Assembly (NCBI GenBank): GCA_027924585.1
Contig: BSBM01000711.1
Span: forward strand, 8,815,001-8,879,000
DNA: 64,000 bases
Source: Larix kaempferi
Taxonomy: Eukaryota > Streptophyta > Pinopsida > Pinales > Pinaceae
Direction: 5' to 3'
Shown: positions 22,641 through 34,160 of the stretch, piece by piece
Layout of the letters: every line of letters begins with the position of its first letter
How positions within the stretch are numbered: the stretch's first letter is position 1
Made by a program: the position numbers and the translations under genes
Notes under the pieces: generated by a model
Told to the model about the DNA's origin: nothing
Databases searched by the model: none
Seen by the model: the letters and a program-made list of their open reading frames with translations, nothing else

Positions 22641-24040
22641 CTATACTGATTGTTGTACTGGGTCTTGTACTGGTTGCGTTGGATGGGCCTGATTCTGTAG
22701 CTGCAGAGCATTCCCAACCTGCCATCGTGCAATCAACTGTGGATAATTCTCAACCATGTGATCATTACCAAAACATAACGTACACTGATCCTGTAGTAAT
22801 GGGAAGTCACGCTGATAATGCCCCCATATCGCACAATGGTAACATTGAACAGGTCCACGACCAAATCCACCATCACGTTCACCCCTATATCCTCCCCCGT
22901 AGCCGCCCTGCTGTTGGCATTGTTGCTGCATTGGTGCTGGTGGAATCCCTTGCCCTTTTGGTGCATACTGCGATTGCTATACATACTTTGGCTGTGGGGA
23001 AGTCATCTGCATCGGAGTGTATTATGGCATGAACTGCTACAGTTGTTGTTGTTGTGGTGAAAACTGCATCTGCGGTTGCGGTAGCAGCTGGGATACCTAT
23101 AGTTGCAGTTGTGGTTGTTGCACGGTACACTGATCATCCTTAACGTAAAATTCATCACACATCCTCTCTTGTAGCAACCCATATGCACGAAAATCTTTGT
23201 CATCGTGATCCACCGACTTGCAGAATGTGCAGTAAAGATTTCGCGGGGTTGTGACCATTTTCTGCATATATGGGCAATTAACATGACTGTGCCCAAACAC
23301 GTGACAAATGCGACACCATGGCATACTGCAGCCATTCAATGGGTTTGGCGCACCTGAAACCAAATAATTATGGAAATCCGGGCAATTATCCTTTGTATGC
23401 CCTTCTCTTCGGCATCGCGTACACCATACTTCATCATGTTGTTTCTTCTTCTTCTTCAAATCTTGCAACTGTATAGTCAGGTTAGCGAGCTATGTCTGTA
23501 TCTGCGACATCCTGGCTGCATTATCTCCAATTGGTGACACCTCCAATCACATTGCAATCTATAGAGCTTCGCTAGGCGTCGATATGTTTTACTACATCAG
23601 CGGCAGGAGAATATGGGGTAACAACACTGCAATGAACCATTCCTTATGTTGGACGATGCTCATATCGAAACTAACCTTTTCCATCAGCGTCTTGAATCAC
23701 CGGTCGAAATCCCATACTATCTCATTGGGATACTGCTTAATTTCCTTCAATTCAGTAATGTATTGAACCTCTGACGTAGGCCATCTAAATTCATCAATTA
23801 ACCCATCACGAATCTCATCCAGTGACTTCTCTGGGGCCCCTGTAGGGACTAGAATGAACTTCATGGACCAATCTAATGCACGACCTCACAGAGTCGTGGC
23901 TAACTGTCCTTTCTTAGCATTGGCATCAGTGATCTATTTCATGGTCCAAACCGCTTCACACAAAAACCAATACTGTTCTGGGTTGTCTGTCGCACTTCCA
24001 TGGAACAACGATGACTTAGCATCATCGCCTGCCATCCTGG
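22641..24040 (-). pseudogene. gag of the nested gypsy element, with multiple zinc knuckles
   Basis: From about 24,040 the frame reads MAGDDAKSSLFHGSATDNPE and continues in a retrotransposon-gag pattern (QYWFLCEAVW, ALDWSMKFI) with stops. CCHC knuckles follow at 23,440-23,240 (CTRCRREGHTKDNC, CRICHVFGHSHVNC, CTFCKSVDHDDKDF). Two more lie in a separate frame at 22,931-22,641 (CYHCAIWGHYQRDF, CTLCFGNDHMVENY). In three of the five the last Cys is replaced. Gag packages the element RNA into virus-like particles. A Gln/Gly/Tyr-rich linker lies between the two groups of knuckles. Confidence 0.8.
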
Positions 24041-24200
24041 GCTACCTTCCTCCTGTCGCTGTGCTACTACCAATTAACTTCTCCGGAATCGATGAACTTG
24101 GCGGTGTCAAAGTAGTATTTCTTGTTGTTTGAGAGTCAGTGAGCGGAGGTGTGGGTACATTGGTGTTGGGGTTTGGTCCTGCCTCTATCCTGGGCATAGC

Positions 24201-24774
24201 CTAGTCATCCCTATTAGGACTGTGAAGTCGTTTCATCCCGTGTGTTCTTCCTTCATGGTTTTGCGGTTCAATCATAGTAGGACCTTCTCCCGTCCTCTGC
24301 CTCTTCCCCTGTCGAAACCTTGCTCCTCCTCTTGTAAGACCACTCTCTTCCTCGGCTTCGCTCATAGTCTCCTTATAGTCTGCACCCATCTACCCCTTAC
24401 CATTCCATATAGCATTTTCCAGTAGTCACGGTACCCACGGCCTCCACCCACCAGGCTGTCTACTGATCAAGGTGCATCTTTAATATACTCTTTTCACAAA
24501 TTAGCATCTTAATCGATAGTTGGAGCGACAACAGAAACCTTCCCCTTGGTCCTCGGAAGAAATATCTTTCAGCTTCACTATAGGATTTCTTCGTGTCGAC
24601 CATAAATTCAGTGATATATCCTTCCAAGATGCTATCAAGCCAAACTTCAACAACCCGCGACACCTTATTATCGACTTCCTGCAGCTCTTGAATCAATTCC
24701 GGGGTCCAAGCCATCATTTCACCACCCCGGAAGTTATTCTTTTGGAAGGTCAGCTTCGACAACCATTCATACAA
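24201..24774 (-). pseudogene. leader frame upstream of gag, nested gypsy element
   Basis: A 104-codon frame (24,774-24,460) begins MYEWLSKLTFQKNNFRGGEM and includes EGYITEFMVDTKKSYSEAER. After a shift, related text (RGYRDYWKMLYGMVRGRWVQ) and a charged, Arg- and Glu-rich stretch follow down to 24,201. I do not recognise a family. Its position before gag suggests an N-terminal extension of gag or an accessory frame. It begins only 70 bases from the insertion junction. Confidence 0.45.
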
Positions 24775-24849
24775 AATGACTAGGAATTCACAGAAAAACC
24801 ATTCGTGTGAACCGTCATGAATATATCTTCCTAGTCAGTGATCTACTGT

Positions 24850-24872
24850 CAATTGGTTGTCACATTCCAACA
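24850..24872 (-). repeat. remaining 23 bases of the Copia-type 5' LTR
   Basis: The sequence is identical to 13,653-13,675, including the terminal ATTCCAACA, and it shows that the gypsy insertion left the rest of the LTR untouched. Confidence 0.93.
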
Positions 24873-24877
24873 ATATT

Positions 24878-27505
24878 TCATAAATGATTCTAGGGAATAA
24901 ATATCATATGAAATAACCCTGCGCATGGATGATCAGAACAACAAATCATAGGGATATGGATCAGTACTTATATCATGAACATGATGCAAGTGAGGGGACT
25001 TTGCTTAGTTGTAGTATTGTATTGGGATGCGACACCTTCTAAAAATGATGCCCATGACCTGATCTAGAGCTTTGGCCTCTTTCACGTGAATATGATACAA
25101 CCTTTCTAGGGTTGGGCGCATTCCAATCTAAGTCAAATTTACAGTCTCCAAAGTTGACCTTTTGGTTCCCAAGAATACCCTCACGAAATCCACGGCTAGG
25201 CATGAATTTATACCATGAAGATGATTGCTTTCCTTCAAGTTTAACATCACCTCTGTCACACAAATTGCCACAAGTCTGTCATAGTTTTAGGAAGAATTTG
25301 TTTGGATAGTTTTGTGACTACATTTCTCTGCTAGATGCAAAGAAGTATCCTCAGAAACATGTCTTCTTATCACTATTTTGATTTGACAGAAAAGAGGGTT
25401 TTCATGCTAGACTGTCACTACATAAGTCAAAGATAGGGGTTGCAATAATGCTGCCAAAATTTTCCTACCATTTGTGCTGGAAAGTGATGCACCATCTAGC
25501 GGGTAAACATACCTCCAATGTGAGATATTTTCATTCTGAAATTGCCATAGGAAATTTCTTCAAAATGCACCACCCAAAGTCTTATAAATAGTATAAATAA
25601 TTGATCTTTTCCATAGGTCGGCACTGGTATAATATATGTTTTAGGTTGGCCCAAATCATATTAGAGACAGGTCGATCTTCTTTTCTTTGTTGCTTCTTAT
25701 CCATAAGTTTCCAAGGTGGGAGAAACTACTGCTCATACTCAGATTTAAGCCTCTCTTGTTGTTTTTCAGTGTTGTAGCTTGCTAATTGGAGGCCCAAAAG
25801 TGATAATACATGCCTAGGTCATCCAAACATTGGTCCCAATGCTACCCATAATTGGTAGAAAGGCCTCTTTAGCAAGATGCAAAAGGGATGGAGAAAGGTT
25901 GACTTCAAAATGTCCACAAAACTTACTTTCAAATCATCTTTTATTTCACTATTGGATGTACTATATGCTAAAGGATGAAATATAGAAATATCTAGGTTAG
26001 GATTATCATAGGAATCACCCAGAGTGTATGTTGTATTCATTCCCAATAATACTTTTACTGTCGCAGCCTACTATTATTGATGATTGCCCAAAAGTGGTGA
26101 TGTGTGCCCAAACTTAGAGGTTATGGAAATAAATGTTTCAAAATTCCCCTTTTGATGTTGTAAGTGACTTTTCAGATGCCCTGAAGAAATTTTCTCATGA
26201 CTGGGCACCCAGACAAAATAGGTGGTAACAGGGAGAAAACGAAATAATCCACAATTGAGGAGATGGCAGCTGAACTCATGAGATGAATACCAGATACAGG
26301 GGTATCAAGGAGCGTGAAGATAAAATACATAAATATGATAGAGGTATACCGGATAAATAAGGCTTTTATTGCTGATGTTGTTGAGGTAACAGGAATGCAA
26401 CAACAATCTATTCTGCAAAAAATGAACAAGGTCAGAAAGTACGATGTGCTGGTCAAAGCAATATGGGATTTGGAAGAAATTAGTGAGGACACTGAGAATA
26501 AAGTGGAGTAGAAAAATGATACAACCAGGTAAGAGGAGAAGGGTATGAAATGCATGGTACCTGAGGAAGCTGATAAGTCAACCAGGAAGGGGATATACCC
26601 CCTACCTACATCACCATTGCTTCAAGATCTGATTCTGATGAGTAGCCCAAATTGTTTCAGGTTACACTATTGGATCAGGTTAATATTTCTTTCTGTTATG
26701 CTAGTACTATTGCTAAAGCCCTTAGCTAGTTAGTCATAGGTTGTTTATAGGTATATATGCTATACTCTTTTAAGGTTTCTAGATATTGCATTCAATGCCC
26801 ATATGGGTGCAAATAATGTTGAGAGTAACTCTAATATTTTTTGGAATGGGTGCAGATAGTCTGGAGAGTAAATACGACATTTTTTTGGAATACCTTTAGA
26901 TTTGTTTCTACCTAGAAGCATATCACAGTTTGAACTGATTCTAATTCATATTATATATTGTTAAAAAAGAGTTCTGCTAACTCAAAAAAATGTTCTTTCT
27001 ATATTTGGTCAACATATTGGACTGCTTGTCCCACCATTTCCTGGATGGAATTGTTTATGATTATTTTCAATGACGAGATACCTCAATGTTGTCAGGAACA
27101 TTAGTTTCATGGCATGACTGAGGAAAACTCATTTTAGGCAGTTTCCAACCTAGCTAACAACCCATTCAAAAACCATGCATTTGATAGCAATGAAGTTATA
27201 CCCTATCCCTCTCAATTACCCCCTCTCTCTCTTATCTCCCTTTTCCCCTCCATACTTTCATGGATATGCATGTACAAAGAAAAAGATAAAATGATACTTT
27301 TGTTTTAGACCATACATAATAATATTAACTACTTGCATGGTTAGGTTGCTAAAAGCATTTTTTTTTGCGTACACACAAACATCCAAGAACAAAACCGTTA
27401 TTCCATACTTTAAAATAACTGATATGTCCACATAAATATAATATTACTTCTAATTTTACTTCCGAGTTCCAAAAATGCACTCAACTAAACCCCTGAAAAC
27501 CTGTC
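24878..27505. other. no gene recognised
   Basis: Frames at 25,039-25,263 (minus), 25,819-26,046 (minus) and 26,314-26,511 (plus) have no motif I can name. Composition is AT-rich. Old LINE or gene remnants are possible but unsupported. Confidence 0.4.
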
Positions 27506-27507
27506 GT

Positions 27508-27960
27508 CAAATAGACTGAACAATTGATATTTTCTAACTAGACATGGAGACATGAACAATCATAAATCTACAAACATTATAGTCACATTCTATAGATACA
27601 TAAACATACTCATGATGCTTATTGTCACCATGTCAACCATGAATGGATACCTTCTTCCAAGCCAAATAGACTGAATGAATGAAATTTTCTAACTAGACAT
27701 GGAGACATGAACAATCATAAATCTACAAACATTATAGTCACATTCTATAGATACATAAACATACTCATGATGCTTATTGTCACCATGTCAACCATGAATG
27801 GATACCTTCTTCCAAGCCAAATAGACTGAATGAATGAAATTTTTTAACAAGACATGGAGACATGAGCAATCATAAAGCTACCAACTTCATAGTTCCACAT
27901 ACATAAATAGACTCCTAATGCTTATTGAAACCATGTCAACAATGAATAATTTGAATTTCG
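27508..27960 (+). repeat. 155-bp tandem repeat, three copies
   Basis: The first two copies (TTTCTAACTAGACATGGAGA at 27,531 and 27,686) are nearly identical. The third (from 27,841) is diverged but keeps the exact 155-bp spacing. Confidence 0.9.
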
Positions 27961-28117
27961 ATGTCTTTGAACCCCGTTGTTTGATTTAGACACATTGACA
28001 TGATGCTATAAGGATTTATGGCACTAATATGCAAAGGGGTATCTCTTTTCGAGTGAATGTCACATAAGAAACACTGTCAAACTTGGCTAAGAAAATAATT
28101 TCTATGGATCTATCCCT

Positions 28118-28178
28118 GTCAGGGTTTGAACCTAGTTCATCATCATGATGAGACCCCATCTCAACCACTAGACCAAAA
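28118..28178 (-). repeat. tRNA-derived SINE-like head
   Basis: The minus strand has TGGTCTAGTGGTTGAG (A-box-like, 28,158-28,173) and GGTTCAAACCCT (B-box-like, 28,121-28,132) at tRNA-like spacing. The stem partners of a functional tRNA are not formed, so a SINE or tRNA pseudogene is more likely than a tRNA gene. Confidence 0.5.
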
Positions 28179-28494
28179 CACAATGGACAAAAAAAGGGGT
28201 AGTTTGGCTATTCTATACTACCAATTCTAACTAATATACTAATCAAGATGGTTTTCAGGCTTCTTAGAAATTGGACCGGGGTCCTCAAATGGAAACACTT
28301 GCATTTTATTTGGTTTTTTTGTTGGTGGGGGGGGTTAGTGAAGCTTAGGGATGAAGCATAACATGTCAAAGTCAAAGTGCACTAGTATCTAACATGTCAA
28401 AGTGAACTAGTATGAAACCACTGTAACCAATATTTATTGCATTGAAATGACCTCACTCCCTAGGAATACATGTTCAACTGCATTATTGTGGGAA

Positions 28495-28565
28495 GCATGT
28501 CTGTTGGGTTGTAAACCTAGGTCATTGTCATGCCAAGCACTCCAACTTACACTAGGAAACCTAGA
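28495..28565 (-). repeat. second tRNA-derived SINE-like head, decayed
   Basis: The minus strand reads CCTAGTGTAAGTTGGAGTGC, then GACAATGACCTAGGTTTACA and ACCC. This resembles the first copy and the A/B-box layout, with mutated boxes. Confidence 0.35.
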
Positions 28566-28569
28566 CCTA

Positions 28570-31319
28570 GTTCTTCCATGTTTTATTTCCTTCTATCATC
28601 GTATTTTTGTGTGTCATTGCACATATATCCATTATACACTATATTATTTTCAATTTCTCTGTTCCGTGTCATATAACTCTATTATATTGATTTCATTTAA
28701 TTTCCTTTCATATTGCAATATCATGTAATAAATGATACTTTTTATGATTGGATTTGAATAATGAACAAAGGTTTGATGGATATATTGTTTGATTTTCAAG
28801 CATACTCCATTGGTCTCCTGCTAGCACATTGTGTGTTGAAGCAACTGGAGATGGATGAGGAATATCTTGGCAATGAGGAGGTATGCAATCAATGTGTTTC
28901 ATTGTTTGTATCTATTTCCTAATTAGAAATGCAATTTTTTATTATGTATTTCAACCCCTGCGCCCCAAGAATAAGATAATTCATTTTTTGGATTGTGATG
29001 AGCTAAATATGAGTGTTACATTTGGCATTTTTGTTTCTTATCATATTAGTTATTTGGAAACTAAATTTTGTAACCATGTGATACATGTGCCTTTTTGTTA
29101 TTATAATTACACATGCTTATCAAATTCAGTACACTTGGACTTCATGCTATTTTATTTAGAATTATGTGGGATTGATGTTTGTACTAATTTGTATGTCAGG
29201 CCACTGGCGAGGACTGTAGTGTTGATCCAACTGATCCCATGATGCAATTCAGAGATTTTTTGGGTGTAGACCTTGTAAGGAGTTAAGTACCACCACCGGC
29301 AATAGATTTTTTGGATCTCTAAAGGTTCGTAAACTATCCATTGTTTTTTACGCTGAATTAAATGTTGTAAAAGTGATTTTTTTTATCAATCCCATATCTT
29401 ATAAATAATAAGGTAAATGGGATTAATTGTGGGGATAATACTATCATCTCTTTGATAAGTCCATTGCTTAAGATATAGATTTATGGTATAATATTTCCTA
29501 TGCCTTATCATGTTCCAATTGTGTGGCATTTTTTGTTGCTCTATTACCCTATACCTTTATTGCCTTCTAAAAGTCTTAAGGTCATAGTTCTTTTCTTATA
29601 TTTTTTAATTGATTTATTTAATAGTGTTAATAGATCTTCTCTCGAGTGTCAATAGATCTTCTCTCCACATACCTAATTTAGCATACATGTAACTCCAAGA
29701 GGAAAATAACCCAATATTTTCCTCAAAAGAGAACATTGTAGCACAAAGATTTGAGCGTCCAAACTACTCTAGTCACTAGGTTTTTTTCATGTTTTATGTC
29801 AAGGAGAAAACTATTGGGTAATTTATATGGGAGTAGAATCCTTCTATTCAATACATTGTTGTAAGCTTCTATTCATGTTTTTGAAGTTGGACACGGAAAA
29901 ATTCTACGATATTGGAATTTTAAGGTGTAAATTGAGTTATGCGACATAATGCACAGAGACTGAAAATAGGACACGAAAAAAGTATATGATATAAGAAAAT
30001 ATTCCAATATTGTTTTTTATATTGATAAAAAGGATGCTACACAATTACAGAAAAACAAAATAGAATTCTTCACAAAAATAAGATCACTTCGCTCTCTCCT
30101 GTACAACCCAATTATATTACATTTTATAGAACGTAATTGTTCCGGGAAATTGAAATTACATAATAACTCAAACATTCTTCAATAACTGAAGCTCAATACA
30201 ATTTTTCTCAGTCAGCTTCCCCTATGGCTTTATCCTTTTGGATTTTTTATCTTTCGTTATGAATCTTTGTACTTCCCCCTCCAAGCTTCTTCCTTGCAAC
30301 ACCAAAAAATATTCCTTGGAGATTTCTTCAACCTCCACATGCACATTGATAGTTTTCTATTGGCATTCTTCTACGTTTGTTCAGACTTCAAACTTGCCAA
30401 CCCAAAATGTCACTTTTCTATGAAGTTGCAAATCCGGAATTCTACAAAATTTGACAAAATTCCTAGCAAACAATATACTTAGACAAAACCAAACCAACAA
30501 CAATGTAAACATTAATATTCTATATATATAATGTTTCTTCTCAATCAAATGTTAACTTGAAATTATTCATCACTAGAGTTCATTAAAGTTATCTCTAGAT
30601 TGTTCGAACTTGTTTCACGTGAAAACAACTAAAGTTTCCAAAATGAGAACAATTTTAGAAATGAAGTTGTTCACCAACTTCAACAAATTTTTTAGAAATT
30701 TTTCTTCTATGATATCAACAGATTGATATAATAATAATTCTTTTGATAAAGAGTCAAAACCATGTAAGAGAAAATTGAAATACCATGAACCCACCTTAGA
30801 GACAAGAACTCATTTTTGCAGAGGATCTGTGTTGGTGATATGTGAGTAAGGATATTGTAACTTGTATATTGCTATTACAATGGTTAACATCCCCATAATA
30901 TATTTTTTGATACACACTTCTAATGGGGATGCCCCCATAATAAGTAACACACCCCAAATCCTATTGAGGGGGCACAAACCAAATTCGATTGAGGAATTGT
31001 GAGCGTGTACACCAACTGACTAGGTGTGTTGTCCCACACCTAGGGGCACCACAGATGCACCTAGGTCTGGCCCTACTACGTGTATGTGTACCATAGGAGT
31101 GGGTGTGCATTGTGTGTACTCTGGCCACATTACACTCTTGTTACATAAATCTATAGAGTCATATTCTTGACACAACAGTCTTTGATGGAATGCTTTTTTT
31201 TTTATAGATCATCTATCTTTTGAATACAAACCTTGCATTATAACTACATTATTTTTTCTTCTTATTTCTTATGATAGTTCTTTAGAGTAGGCTTCTTAAT
31301 GTCATGATTGGTTTTGCAG
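28570..31319. other. AT-rich DNA without recognised genes
   Basis: I found no convincing coding match. The stretch lies before the CTR9 exon and could contain intron sequence captured with it. Confidence 0.35.
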
Positions 31320-31386
31320 AGAACATATCTTAAGGAAGGAAAAATAGATGAGTTCCGACAAATCCTGGAGGAAGGATCTAGTCTAG
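31320..31386 (+). pseudogene. isolated exon of a CTR9-like gene
   Basis: The exon reads R-T-YLKEGKIDEFRQILEEGS, matching the start of the TPR region of plant CTR9 (ELF8/VIP6), a Paf1-complex subunit that acts with RNA polymerase II. It is bounded by an acceptor TTTTGCAG and a donor GTACAT, so it keeps splice sites. I could not find the preceding exon or the next one in the DNA on either side. The neighbouring fragments belong to other genes, so this is probably a captured or orphan exon, not part of a working gene with huge introns. Confidence 0.6.
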
Positions 31387-32102
31387 GTACATTATTTTGC
31401 TTGAAATTTATGTGTACAAACTTGTTTTGTATGAAAACTAGTATAGAAAAGCCTCATTAAGGGACCTTCTATGCTTTGGTTCAGTAGAGTTGTTATAGAA
31501 AATAAAGAAAATTGGAATTAAAAGAAATGGTCAATTACTAGTCTGCAAGGTGACAATTAAGTTTAGGGTGTAAGTGTTATCTCACAAATAGAACTAGTTC
31601 CTTTGGAAAGTTGTTCATTTTTTAGAACTTTATTATATTTCAAAGTATTATGTTTCAATTTAAATAGAATTATTTTTTGCGTTGTTTCATTTATTTTATA
31701 TTAACCAAAGTTGGGACCCCTGTTTTCAGTTTATACAAATATCCAGTCTATAGATGGTGTGCATTTTTAGATTATTCTTCATTGGAATATGCATGTAGGT
31801 ATTCCCTCCTAGGGATTACTATTAGAATTCGATTTTATACTATATAACCTATAAACACCTCTGGGTGTTGTATGTTTGTCCTATCTATGTGTTAAAGAGG
31901 AGTTTTTAGAAACTAACTAGTGTTGAATTTTTTAGCACTTGATAATGAAATCTGCATTCAAAGATTTGATTTCTATAGTTAACATAACATATCTTCATAA
32001 ACAAAGCATTGCATGAAAACTCATAAGGGTAGGCACTTCCTATAATGAGATAAGATCAAACTAGCTGAAAACTAATGATTAGATCTACATAAATAGTAAT
32101 CT
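31387..32102. other. no gene recognised
   Basis: This is AT-rich sequence between the CTR9 exon and the tandem array. Confidence 0.4.
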
Positions 32103-32930
32103 TGAATTTAGGACAACCGTAAGCAATCACAATCTATGTTTTTAGCTATGGAAAAGAGAAATTACATAACATGGTATACACACATGCTTCTAACTCAAAA
32201 ACCATATTATACAGTAGCAAAATCAGACTACTACTCTAGCTCACTCTAGCAGAATCCCTCTACATATAAGGTTCTCACTCAGAAGTCACTATTACACAGT
32301 AGTAGAACCACTCTACTAACTCTATCTCACTTTATAGCAGAATCTTTTTACCAAAATTGAGTGAGCTAGAAAAGATGATGTAACATAGTCTACTAGCATA
32401 TTAAAAATTTGTAGATGTAATCACATTCTATCGTTTTAGCTATGGAAATGAGAAATTACGCAGCTTGGTATACACACATGCTTCTCACTCAAAAACCATA
32501 TTATCATACAGTAGCAGAATCAATAGACTACTCTATCTCACTCAAGCATAATCCCTCTACATATAAGCTTCTCACTCAAAAACCACTATTACACAATGGT
32601 AGAAGCACTCTACTAACTCTAGATCACTTTATAGAAGAATCCTTTTACAAAAAATGAGTTAGCCAGAACAACTAATGTAACATAGTCTGCTAGCTTACTA
32701 GAAATTTGTAGGTAATCACATTCTTTGCTTTTAGCTATGGAAAATAGAAATTACATAGGTTGGTATATGCACAAGGTTCTCACTCAAAAAACCATACTAT
32801 CACACAGAAGCAGAATCATTGTACTATCATAACTATCTCTCTAGCAGAATCCCTCTACAAAGACTAAATGAAATACAACAACTAATCCAACATAGTCTTC
32901 CCAAACAAAAGTAAAACATCATGCTCTAAC
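32103..32930 (+). repeat. 295-bp tandem repeat, nearly three copies
   Basis: TTTAGCTATGGAAA starts units at 32,141, 32,435 and 32,730. Each unit has inner words that recur twice (CAGTAGCAGAATCA-like, AGCAGAATCCCTCTAC, TTCTCACTCAAAAACCA), so the unit itself arose by duplication. Confidence 0.88.
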
Positions 32931-33603
32931 TCACCTAAAACACACAAAAAAGAACAACTACATCACAACCATCACTGCTGCAAATCCTGTTGATTTCTCT
33001 GATTTCTTCTTTATATAAGATTAAGAGGATGTTACAAAACAATCCAAGAATACCCTCAAGAATAGTGGACTTCACATGCTTATGCATGGGCCATGCATAA
33101 TGTTCAACTCTCAAACAAGTATGATATGCATAGTGTGTAAATCCTAAAGTAATCGCATCTTGCACGAGGGAATCTCTTTTGGAATAATGTGTTTTTCATG
33201 AGGGAATCTCTCCCAAAAATAGAACATGCAAGTAGGAATTCACCTTACTGGTGTGTTAATGCACCCTATCATCCATCATGATTCCATAATCCACTCACTA
33301 TCCTTGCATGGAGATATCCCTCACAAAAGTGTGCCATTCCTCTATCGGGAGAAAAGTGAACAACAACTTGAATTCCTGGAGGTGAAAGAAAATGGAGAAC
33401 ATAGTCAACTAGTTATCTAACATTCCCTCTTTGTGAGGAAGTTGTTTTCCACTACAAAATACTCACTCAACATCTTGAAATTTAGCTTTGCTAGCATTAT
33501 AAGTCTGTCCCTAGCATAACTGCATAAATTTAAGACCACATGTTTTGAACTAGAAATATGGCTTCAAAATCAAATAAGTAAGTTACAAAAATTAGAGAAG
33601 CAG

Positions 33604-34160
33604 TTGAAATCTGCTACAATATCCATAGAGAAGAGTGTAATGAAGTTTCATAGGGCTCTAGTTACTCCTTATAAGGTCTACTTTTTAGGCCACGAGATTA
33701 AAGTCTCAAACAGTGTGACAAGGCACTTTTTAGAATACATTGATGATTTCCTCAAAGTTTCTTTTGTTGACGAGGATTGGAATAAGTTCCATTCAACTGC
33801 ACTTACTGCTAAAACTGATTATGGTTTTCTAGTGAAGCTAGAAAGAACACAAGTATACAATAAGATATTGTCAATTTTGAACAATGAAATTTTGGTAGGC
33901 AACAAAAGGTTTGAATTCCTGGCATTCTTATCCAATCAAAAGATAGAGAGGAAGAAAAATGTGGCTGTGTTGACTCAGGCAGATGGAAGTTTTGATGGGA
34001 AAGGTGTGGTCTATGAGACATTGCATTTGAATTTTCACATCGTGGTCAATAATCAAGTTGCATTCACAACTGATCCCCAATTCAAAAGTTCTTGACAATA
34101 CTGTACATATGGTCTAAAAGCCTTCAATGCTCCAAAATTTCCATGTGAATGGATATGGTG
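33604..34160 (+). pseudogene. chimeric frame: RNA-dependent RNA polymerase fragment fused to 2-oxoglutarate dehydrogenase E1 fragment
   Basis: One 163-codon open frame (33,604-34,095) has two unrelated parts. Residues 13-112 (MKFHRALVTPYKVYFLGHEI, SNSVTRHF, VSFVDEDWNK, KRFEFLAFLSNQ) match plant RDR proteins, which make double-stranded RNA in silencing. Residues 114-163 (NVAVLTQADGSFDGKGVVYE, FHIVVNNQVAFTTDP) match the thiamine-diphosphate-binding region of 2-oxoglutarate dehydrogenase E1, a mitochondrial TCA-cycle enzyme, with about 10 residues missing between LHL and HIVVNN. Past the TGA at 34,093 the E1 match goes on briefly (QYCTYGLKAFNAP) to about 34,140. Neither fragment can be functional alone. 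Whether the fused frame is expressed is unknown. Confidence 0.75.

Larger units (their letters stand above)
16120..24843 (-). mobile_element. nested Ty3/gypsy element, 3' LTR only
   Basis: Domains read on the minus strand from 24.77 kb down to 18.05 kb: a leader frame, gag with several zinc knuckles, protease, RT, RNase H, integrase with HHCC and DDE motifs, and a GPY-type C-terminus. A polypurine tract and a long 3' LTR follow. The element sits inside the 5' LTR of the Copia element. The flanking bases AACCG (16,115-16,119) and TACTG (24,844-24,848) are only a weak target duplication. No 5' LTR or primer site precedes the leader: coding-like sequence starts within 70 bases of the junction. 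Stops and frameshifts occur in every gene. Confidence 0.85.
13333..24872 (-). mobile_element. non-autonomous Copia-type LTR element, split by a nested gypsy insertion
   Basis: Two matching LTRs lie at 13,333-13,675 and at 15,801-16,120 plus 24,850-24,872. The second is cut after its 320th base and resumes exactly with the remaining 23 bases. The element is on the minus strand: its primer-binding site follows the second LTR and its polypurine tract precedes the first. The outer flanks GTATT (13,328-13,332) and ATATT (24,873-24,877) look like a 5-bp target duplication with one mutation. The interior is only about 2.1 kb and has just a scrap of RT, so it depended on another element's proteins. 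Over the first 320 bases the LTRs differ at about 20 positions by eye. Confidence 0.85.

Noticed and set aside
25039-26511. Three short frames at 25.0-26.5 kb as possible LINE ORF1
   Set aside because: I could not find a zinc knuckle, RNA-binding motif or downstream RT; the resemblance was too weak to report.
28118-28178. Functional tRNA gene
   Set aside because: The A and B boxes are present, but the acceptor and anticodon stems do not pair and both boxes deviate from consensus.
28853-28888. Possible lipoyl-domain exon of the E2 gene (text LEMDEEYLGNEEV)
   Set aside because: The essential lipoyl-lysine context (ETDKA) is missing and the spacing to the other E2 exons is far too large.
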